Origin: Lucinisca nassula | Lineage: Eukaryota; Mollusca; Bivalvia; Lucinida; Lucinidae | DNA length: 64,000 nucleotides | NCBI GenBank assembly: GCA_963580285.1 | Contig: OY757019.1 | Span: 64,748,587 to 64,812,586, forward strand | Direction: 5' to 3' | Shown: one piece after another, positions 55,538 to 64,000 of the stretch | Layout of the letters: every line of letters begins with the position of its first letter | Numbering within the stretch: position 1 is the first letter of the stretch | Notes under the pieces: model-generated | What the model saw: only the letters and a program-made list of their open reading frames with translations | Database searches by the model: none | Told to the model about the DNA's origin: nothing | Translations under genes and position numbers: made by a program

Positions 55538-58500
55538 ATGGGGATTGACATTGAAACTTATAGGGCAGCTATTGGGATATTCTATACTTCTTCCCACAAA
55601 TCATTGAATTTACCTAAGAAGGCGAATAATTTTAACCTTCGTTTTCATTTTTACTGTACTCTGGGTATATTTGCCATATTGTTATTAGGCTGTTATTTAA
55701 AAAACGACAAGTTTACATTTTATAAAATAATTTTGCTGATGATTTGTATGGATGTACACCCAAACCCAGGCCCGAACAGTACCAGTACAATATGCACATT
55801 AGACATCATGCATCTTAATACTCGGAGCATACGTAACAAAATAAATTATATCTCTAATTTGTCTGACTCATACCAAATTTTATGTTTCTCTGAAACACAT
55901 TTGGACGATTCTGTTGACACTAGCTCACTGCAGTTAGATGGTTTTGATGTGCCTGTTAGGAGAGACAGAACGCATAATGGTGGTGGTGTCATGATTTATT
56001 TATCAAGTATGTTGAGTTACAAACGACGCCCCGACTTAGAAAACCAACGTTTAGAAATCATTTGGACTGAAGTGAAATTAAAATCCCAAATTTTACTTAT
56101 TTGCTGTTTTTATCGCAGCGATTTCAGTGTCTCGCAGTCTGTTTTCATAAACGAAATACAACCTTCCATTGAACAAGCGTTAGATTATACTCCAAACGTC
56201 ATTCTATTGGGCGACTTAAATATAGATTTTATAAACCTTACAAACCATGAACTGCATGACTGCTTAACAATCTACAATCTTAGTAACATAATCAAGGAAC
56301 CGACTCGAATTGTAGGTAATTCCAGAACTTTAATTGATCCTATCATCGTAAGTGACGGATGTCAGATACTCGATTCTGGCACATTTGATGTCGATCACAA
56401 TATCAGTGATCATAAGGCTACGTATGTTAGTATTAAAACCGAACTATCCTTTGGCCGCCCCTATTACAGAAATATATGGAACTATAAGAATGCTGATTTT
56501 GAACAATTAAACCATAAAATTATTCAGTTTAATTGGGATAATATAATTAACCATGAAACTACTGTTGACGAAGCATGTTTTAATTTTACCGAAACATACA
56601 TCAATTTATGTAAATCATGTATACCACGTAAAAAAGTTTTAATCCGACCGACAGATAAACCATGGTTCACGTCAGAACTCAGATACAATATACGAGTAAG
56701 AGACAGATTGCGCCAAAAAGCATTAAAGTCAAGCAATACAAGAGACAAGGATTGCTACAAGAAACAAAGAAATAAGGTTAATAATATGAAGAAGTATGCT
56801 AAGGAAAATTATATGAACAATTACGAAGATATGATATTAAACAAAAATTGTGGTAGTAAAACATTTTGGCAGCTTATGGGCAGATTAGTAGATAAACAAC
56901 CAAAAACTAGTACTCTTCCTCCATTACACAACTCGAATGATATTTTTGCATTTACTGATGATGAAAAGGCTACTTTACTCAACGATTATTTTTGCACAAT
57001 ATCTTCGCTTGACGACTCAAATATCGAACTCCCAGATTTTAATAAAAGAACAGACTCAAGTCTAACTAGCATAACTATTAACACGTCCGAAATTATAGAT
57101 GTTTTAAGTAGTCTTAAGCTAAACAAAGCATCGGGCCCTGACGGCATCAGTCACCGTATGCTAAAATATACATCTAAAACAATTGCAGTACCTTTATGCA
57201 AACTATTTAATATATCACTTCGTTCAAAATCGTTTCCAGCTTTATGGAAACTTGCACATGTCATGCCCATTTTTAAAAAAGGAGATCGGTCGGTTGTGAG
57301 CAATTATAGACCAATATCACTTGTAAGCTGCGTTGGTAAAGCATTCGAAAGAGTTGTATTTAAATATGTATATAATCACCTTATCACTAATTCACTTATA
57401 TATCAATACCAGTCAGGATTTCTACCCGGTCACTCTACTGTACATCACCTGATTGAACTGACTCACCAAACATGTTTAGCGCTAGAAAAATATGAAACCA
57501 ATTGCCAAATTTTTTGCGATATTTCTAAAGCGTTCGATCGGGTCTGGCACCGAGGTTTATTACTGAAATTGGAAAGTTATGGAATTGATGGGCACATGTT
57601 ACACTGGTTTGAAGATTATCTAAACAACAGACGACAAAAAGTTTTAGTTAATGAAATATGTTCATCTGAGAAACTTTTATCGGCAGGTGTCCCGCAAGGA
57701 TCCGTTCTCGGTCCACTGTTATTTTTAATTTATATTAATGACATTTCAGATGATTTAAATGGCTTAGCCAGACTGTTTGCAGATGATACTTCCTTGAGTT
57801 ACTCGTCCGCAAACCTACAGCAGATCGAAATTGTATTGAATGAAGATTTACGCAAACTTAGTGAGTGGGCAAAGAAATGGCAGATACTCTTCAACCCGCT
57901 TAAAACAGAAGTCATGTTAATTTCGAACATTTTCCATGATGATAACTTTGAATTGACCATGGATGGCACAATCTTGAAAATTGTTGAAATTCATAAACAC
58001 TTAGGAGTAAACCTATCATCAACAAATAAATGGTCCAAACACATCGACATAATAATAGAATCATCATCTAAGCAAGTATCATTTTTAAGGAAAATTAAAT
58101 ATCGTTTTTCTAAAGACACTCTTAATACCCTATATTGCTCGTACATACGGCCGCTTTTAGAGTATGCCAGTGAAGTTTGGGATGGCTGTACCAAAACGGA
58201 TGCAAATAGACTGGAACAGGTCCAATTAAATGCAGCCAGAATAGTTACCGGCCTACCAATTTTTGCTTCTCTTAACTCACTTTACGCAGAAACTGGATGG
58301 GAAACCTTATCAGTGAGAAGAGTAAATAAGAAACTTTCATTAATGTACAAAATAGTAAATCATGAGGCTCCAAGTTATCTCATTAATCTCATGCCTAATC
58401 GAGTAAATGAACAAACACCATACCAGTTAAGAAATAATCAAAACTTCGATGTCCCCTTTTCTCGATTATGTTCATTTGAAAATTCCTTCTTTCCATCCAC

Positions 58501-58916
58501 TTTACGACTATGGAATGGTCTAGACCTAGAAACAAGAAATTCATCTTCGCTGATGGAGTTTAAAAACCATACAAGAAAAACCCACAAGCTACGTTTTTGT
58601 CGGACAAAGAACACACGAAATATCCCTAGTACGAATCAAACACAACTGCAGCAGCTTAAATGCCGATCTAAACCGAGTTAATATTGTCCCGAGTCCATTT
58701 TGTACCTGTGGACCAAACATTGAAAATGCTTATCATTACTTTCTTAACTGTCCATTGTACCTGATTCCCAGAAACCGATTAATAACGTCGCTACCCCAGG
58801 TGGATATCAACATTGAATTGCTTATTAATGGTAATGAATTCTTAAATCCAGAAACAAATCGTCAAATACGTAAGTCTGTGCTACAATTTGTAAAGGAAAC
58901 GGGAAGATTTAAATGA
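55538..58916 (+). pseudogene. CR1/L2-like LINE ORF2 (EN-RT), one C-terminal frameshift
   Basis: A 1,047-codon open frame (55,538-58,681), the longest and best preserved gene here. Residues 41-70 are hydrophobic; 72-79 read DVHPNPGP, a 2A-like motif. The APE endonuclease spans ~85-300: HLNTRS, CFSETHLD (~120), GDLNIDF (~226), SDHKATYVS (~291). RT blocks are LNKASGPDGIS (~531), YRPISLVSC, ISKAFDRVWH (~661), GVPQGSVLGPLLFLIYINDI (~717) and LFADDTSLSYSS (~747, FADD active site intact), then IRPLLEYASEVWDG. Near 58,600 the frame slips: the expected C-terminus (NCSSLNADLNRV, a C-x-C...H-x4-C motif) continues one frame over to a stop at 58,914-58,916. Only this lesion is visible, so it is young. The 3' end at ~59,136 has AATAAA and short CTTAAT repeats. 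It lies inside PLE 3' sequence. Confidence 0.92.
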
Positions 58917-59138
58917 ATCACATCCATATGTTTACATAGGTTTTTGTGCCGTTACCACTTGTCCTACTGTTGGTTTTGTATCTCATTTTTATTATTTTCA
59001 AAACATTCCTGTCACACCGTTGTACCATATGTGCTGTTATCTGTTAATGTTTAGGGAGAGGATTTACTAATGTTGTATAACTTGTATCCAATCCCATTGT
59101 GTTTCATGCAATAAAATATGTTTAATCTTAATCTTCCA

Positions 59139-59391
59139 TGGGGTTCTTCTGTGGCGGTTTATTTATGGTTTTGTTTGTTACTTACTGTGTGTATCACTTG
59201 TGTCTTATTATTTTGGATGGCCATATGGCCATTTTGTGGGAAAGTAACTGTCCTTATGGCCTTCCTTTGTTCAGGTTTCCATCATGGTCTGGTCGCTTAA
59301 TGTTTATATTTCTTTCCCTTTGGTGTCTTTGATGGGTGGAGTAAGTTAATTGTATCGATTCCTGATCTTTGTTTTACTTCTACTTTATACT
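59139..59391 (+). mobile_element. PLE 3' end
   Basis: Terminal PLE sequence (GGCGGTTTATTTATGG... to CTTCTACTTTA) that abuts the array. It is either the 3' remainder of the 50.36-kb PLE or an independent truncated copy. Confidence 0.65.
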
Positions 59392-62140
59392 AAAGAAACA
59401 CGAATATATATTGTTTTGGGGTGGGGATCTAAACACTTTCTGAGATATTGGGCCATTTACGAAGTGGAGGGGGTGGGGCATGGTCCCGGTACATCCCAGG
59501 GGACCACCAGTTTGGTGTCACTGAATGCGTCTTATCATAAGAAAAAAAGAATATATATGGTTTAGGGGTGGGGATCTGAATGGCTTCTGAGATATATGAA
59601 GTGGAGGGGTGGGGCATGGCCCCGGCGCACCCTAGGATTGAACTCACTGAATGCGTCTTATCATAAGGTACAAGAATATGTATGGTTTAGGGGTGGGGAT
59701 TTGAACGGTTTCTGATTCCTTTTACGAAGTGGAGGGGCAAGGCCCATGGACATCCCAGGGGATCCCCAGGTTGGTGTCACTGAAAGTGTCTTATCATAAG
59801 AAACAAGAATAAATGTGGCTTTTGGGTGGGGATCTGGATGGCCCCGGCGCACCCTGGGAGACCCCTAGGTTGGTATCACTGAATGCGTCTTATCATAAGA
59901 AACAATAATACATATGGTTTTGGGGTGGGGATCAAAAAGGTTTCTGAGATATTGGGCCTTTTACGAAGTGGAGTGGTTGGGGCATGGAACCGGCACATCC
60001 CAGGGGACCACCAGTTTGGTGTCACTAAATGCGTCTTATCAAAAGAAAAAAAGAATATATATGGTTTAGGGGTGGGGATCTGAATGGCTTCTGAGATATA
60101 TGAAGTGGAGGGGTGGGGCATGGCCCTGGCGCACCCTAGGTTGAAATCACTGAATGTGTCTTATCATAAGGTACAAGAATATGTATGGTTTAGGGGTGGG
60201 GATCTGAACGGTTTCTGAGATATTGGACCTTTTACGAAGTGGAGGGGGTGGGGCATGGGCCAGGCACATCCCAGGGGACCCCTAGTTTGGAGTCACTGAA
60301 TGCGTCTTATCATAAGAAAAAAAGAATATATATTGTTTAGGGGCGGTGATCTGAATGGCTTCTGAGATATATGAAGTGGAGGGGTGGGGCATGGCCCCGG
60401 CGCAACCTAGGTTGAAATCACTGAATGCGTCTTATCATAAGGTACAAGAATATGTATTGTTTAGGGTTGGGGATCTAAACGGTTTCTGAGATATTGGACT
60501 TTTTACGAAGTGGAGGGGTTGGGGCAAGGCCCAGGCACATCCCAGGGGATCCCTAGGTTGGCGTCACTGAATGTGTCTTATAATAAGAAACAAGAATATG
60601 TGGCTTTTGGGTGGGGATCTGGATGGTTTCCGAGAAATATCGCCTTTTATGAAGTGGAGGGGTGGGGCATGGCCCCGGCGCACCCTGGGAGACCCCTAGG
60701 TTGGTATCACTGAATGCGTCTTATCATGAGAAACAAGAATACATATGGTTTTGGGGTGGGGATCTAAACGGTTTCTGAGATATTGGGCCTTTTACGAAGT
60801 GGAGGGGTTGGGGCATGGAACCGGCACATCCCAGGGGACCACCAGTTTGGTGTCACTGAATGCGTCTTATCATCAGAAAAAAAAAGAATATATATGGTTT
60901 AGGGGTGGGGATCTGAATGGATTCTGAGATATATGAAGTGGAGGGGCGGGGCATGGCCCCGGCGCACCCTATGTTGAAATCACTGAATGCGTCTTATCAT
61001 AAGGTACAAAAATATGTATGGTTTAGGGGTGGGGAACTGAACGGTTTCTGAGATATTGGGCCTTTTACGAAGTGGAGGGGGTGGGGCAAGGCCCAGGCAC
61101 ATTCCAGGGGATCCCTAGGTTGGTGTCACTGAATGTGTCTTATCATAAGAAACAAGAATATATGTGGCTTTGGGGTGGGGATCTGGATGGTTTCCGAAAT
61201 ATATCGCCTTTTATGAAGTGGCGGGGTGGGGCATTGCCCCGGCGCACCCTAGGTTGAAATCACCGAATGCGTCTTATCAGAAGGTACAAGAATATGTGGG
61301 TGGGGATCTGAACGGTTTCTGAGATATTGGGCCTTTTACGAAGTGGAGGGGATGGGGCAAGGCCCAGGCACATCTCAGGGGATCACCAGGTTGGTGTCAC
61401 TGAATGTGTTTGTTTGTTGATTTGAGGTGTAACGTCCCCGTGTTAACACTGTAAAGGTCATTTTGGAGACGTTGCTTCCAATTTTGTGGGACTTATACAC
61501 GATATTGAGATGAAATGACATCTCAAGCCCTGTAACCCAATGAAACCAATAGGGTTTATTAGCATGGACGGTCCGCCACGCACCGCGGTTCCTGGACAGG
61601 CTTAGATCCTCTAAGCGGTACCAGTACTGGTGTGCGGGCCGGATTCAGCTCTGCATGGAAGCATCATGCAGCCCATATATTTCTTCAAGCCCCTATGGGC
61701 GGGGGCTAGTCACTGAATGTGTCTTATCATAAGAAACAAGAATATATATGGCTTTGGGTTGGGGATCTGGATGGTTTCCGAGATATATTCCTCTTTATGA
61801 AGTGGAGTGGTGGGGCATGGCCCCGGCGCACCCTGTGAGACCTCTAGGTTGGTATCACTGAATGGGTCTTATCATAAGAAACAAGAATATATATGGTTTT
61901 GGGGTGGGGATCTAAACGGTTTCTGAGATATTGGGCCTTTTACGAAGTGGAGGGGGTGGGGCATGGGCCCGGCACATCCCAGGGGACCCCTATTTACGCG
62001 TCACTGAATGCGTCTTATCATAAGAAAAAATGAATATATATGGTTTAGGGGTGGGGATCTGAATGGCTTCTGAGATATATGGCCTTTTATGCCTTGGAGG
62101 GGTTGGGGCATGTCCCGGCACACCCTTGGGACCCCCAGGT
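59392..62140. repeat. Tandem array, right block
   Basis: A-D type units, interrupted by a SINE-like insert at 61,410-61,708. The last units run into the 3' segment of the short-element family near 62,140 (CCCAGGTTGGCATAAAAGC), as at 40,950. Confidence 0.87.
61410..61708 (-). mobile_element. SINE-like retroposon, 14-bp TSD
   Basis: Third copy of the 26,737 family, here an independent insertion flanked by GTCACTGAATGTGT (61,396-61,409 and 61,709-61,722). The last bases before the right flank (CTATGGGCGGGGGCTA) differ from the other copies, suggesting a little source-flank carry-over. Confidence 0.75.
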
Positions 62141-62495
62141 TGGCATAAAAGCATGTGGCTAAAAGAATTTCCGTCCAGGAATATTTCAATAAAAGTTTTG
62201 TCAAAATATCTGCAAAGGTTTGGCAGTAAATGCCATTTTTCTATTTTCTCCATTAGAAGTCTATGGAAACTCTAAGTTGCCACAGCAACCAAAATAATGA
62301 GCTGATTTTCATTAAAAACACAAACTTTTAATCCCCCACCCCAAGGATGCTACAGATGAAATTTGGGCTGAATCAGCCCAGTGGCTTCAGAGGAGATGTC
62401 GTTTGAAAGTGTTGACGCCAGACGACGATGCCGACGACGACGACGGACAACTGCCTATCCTGTAAGCTCCCCCGGAGCCTTCGGCTCTTGTGAGC
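62141..62495 (+). mobile_element. Short-element 3' terminus
   Basis: Matches the 3' block of the 38,708 element: GATGCTACAGATGAAATTTG, then CGACGACGACG repeats, CTGCCTATCCTGTAAGC, a GAGCCTTCGGCTC hairpin (62,475-62,487) and TGTGAGC ending at 62,495, followed by TAAAAA. It marks the right end of an element whose core is the array to its left. Confidence 0.75.
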
Positions 62496-63523
62496 TAAAA
62501 ATTAATACACAAGACACAGTGTAATTTATGACATATTTATTATAAACTATATGCCTTTGTCGCGACTTTGACATAGTCAAATTTAAACAGATATATCTAA
62601 TAACAATAACTGAGATTGCAAGAAATTCATTGCACGTAGTGTTTCATAAGCCAGTTTATATGGAAAGTTATAAAGCAAGGGGAATGGACACAACTGACAT
62701 ATTTTCAGGTTCCTTTGCTTAAAAATTTAGCGCTTTCAAAATTAAGGGGCTTCTTAGGAGCAGACACAATATTTGGGACAGTAATACTTTTTATACGTTA
62801 GCACCCCTGAAAGAGTTTCAGTTCCCCTTCATACGACCAGATCTATGGCCCTCATTTGGAATTCACATACTATTGATTTCAATATCTATTAGACTTTCAA
62901 TCAAATGCAGGAAATCAAAGGGGTGCATTCTGATGAAATTTCAGAGGTCAGTGCACCAGAAAAAACATCAAACTTTCACTAAACTCTTTCTACCCCAGAC
63001 TTGTCACAGGTGATTGACGTGTGGTAGGCTATCTCTTATTGGGCATGTGCTAAAAACGAAAGTCGAAATTGTATCGCACACTTGTTGTGTCTAATCTGTC
63101 TAATACTTTTCTAGCCTTGTCAGTTTGTGACATTATAACCTAAAGTTCAAAGGATACAGCAGCAGCTTTGAAAGGACAGTTATTGAGTATCATGTCCACT
63201 CCAGAAGTCTAGTGAATATTCTAACACAGCGCGCCTATATAGGCAATGCAAAATAACTGTGTTTTATTCTGCAACAAATCACAGCTCGCAAGAGCGTGAC
63301 GTGTGAAGTCATTAAAAACTGCAAATTTATGACGTCACTAGTCGATTTACTTGACGTTAGACGGTGTAACGTCATTTTCTCGCATCAAAAACATTAGAAA
63401 AGGATATAAATGCATGTGTTTCAGTCGATAATTTTAGCGGGATTTCCTCTAACAATGGCGAAAAGTTGTGAGATTTTGAAGGGAAGAACAACATTATTGC
63501 CGATTTTCAGCGTGTTAGAATCG
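62496..63523. other. No recognised gene; start of a direct-repeat pair
   Basis: Unassigned sequence. 62,937-62,989 (TTTCAGAGGTCAGTGCACC...) recurs at 63,764-63,817 with few changes, bracketing ~775 bases that contain the foldback described next. Confidence 0.45.
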
Positions 63524-63744
63524 AAATAGATCAGCTCTAGCCAGTGATTTGTTGTGTAATAAATCACAGTTTGTCGGTCAGTTGTAAGGCCAGTGATTTG
63601 TTGTGTAATAAATCACAGTTTGTCGGTCAGTTGTAAGTAGACAAAACACGCGCGCTACGCGCTCGTGATTTGTCTACTTTACAACTGACCTCCAAACTGT
63701 GATTTATTACACAACAAATCACAGTTAGAGCTGATCTATTTCTT
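63524..63744. repeat. Foldback repeat with duplicated arm
   Basis: The left arm (63,524-63,645) and right arm (63,670-63,744) are complementary: GATCAGCTCTA, GTGATTTGTTGTGTAATAAA and CAGTTGTAA are all mirrored. The left arm contains two 49-bp tandem units (starts 63,541 and 63,590) against one in the right arm. The loop is GC-rich (CACGCGCGCTACGCGCTCG). Confidence 0.8.
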
Positions 63745-63829
63745 AATTGAAATCAGTAATTGTAATTTCAGAGGTCAGTGTACCAGAAAGATACATCAAA
63801 CTTTCACTAAACTCTTTAGACTCCAGACC

Positions 63830-63885
63830 GCCAGACGATAACGGACAACTGCCTATCCTATAAGCTCCTTTCGGCTCTGGTGAGC
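63830..63885 (+). mobile_element. Short-element 3' terminal fragment
   Basis: GACGATAACGGACAACTGCC, CTATCCTATAAGCTCC, a shortened hairpin (TTTCGGCTCT) and GGTGAGC followed by TAAAAA. This is a relic of the same 3' terminus as at 42,256 and 62,495, with a deletion in the hairpin. Confidence 0.65.
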
Positions 63886-64000
63886 TAAAAATGTGACACT
63901 AGCATAGATCTGTGGCTAGAGAATATTATGGTTAGTTTGGAAATTGTAGAGGTCGTAATCAAGGTCGAGCGAAAGGTAGAGGTTTTCCTTGTAGAAGATA

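Overview
The window looks like a repeat-dominated stretch of a metazoan nuclear genome, most probably a bivalve mollusc. This is inferred from a V-SINE with a tRNA-like head, several animal non-LTR retrotransposon types, Penelope-like elements, many decayed Tc1/mariner transposases, and AT-rich DNA with no bacterial gene organisation. I find no host protein-coding gene, no rRNA, no standalone tRNA gene and no CRISPR. Nearly every long reading frame is a transposon piece or a shadow frame inside tandem repeats.

Layout. 1-9.35 kb: a Tc1 remnant, then a decayed L1/Tx1-like LINE split by a 505-bp TTAA-flanked element, an 856-bp TA-flanked element, a SINE, a foldback element with CAC ends, and a Tc1 deletion derivative. 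9.7-10.4 kb: a near-dimer of a 383-bp repeat carrying a type I hammerhead ribozyme; further copies lie at 16.0 and 36.6 kb, with a fragment at 23.6 kb. 11-20.2 kb: a degenerate satellite, three Tc1 remnants, a minus-strand LINE and a 5'-truncated Penelope-like element (PLE). 20.5-35.5 kb: a tandem array of ~145-bp units, interrupted by two copies of a short element and containing a ~4.9-kb duplication. 35.5-44.3 kb: a plus-strand LINE broken by a retrozyme copy, a PLE 3' fragment and a 3.5-kb element whose core is the same array family. 44.3-50.36 and 59.4-62.1 kb: the array again. It is split by a PLE (50.36 kb on), which appears to hold a nearly intact CR1/L2-like LINE (55.5-58.9 kb) in its 3' region. 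62.1-64 kb: element 3' ends and a foldback repeat.

How it fits together. The elements nest and can be ordered by who interrupts whom. The autonomous machinery visible is reverse transcriptase (LINEs, PLEs), and the likely passengers are SINEs and the ribozyme-bearing 383-bp repeat. The strongest candidate for an undescribed system is that repeat, a retrozyme-like family with three intact hammerhead cores and one fragment that begins exactly at the predicted self-cleavage site. Next are an 18-19-bp stem-loop in the 3' UTRs of two related LINEs, and a short-element family with matching hairpin 3' ends and tandem-repeat cores. All family assignments come from reading motifs by eye; no database search was run.
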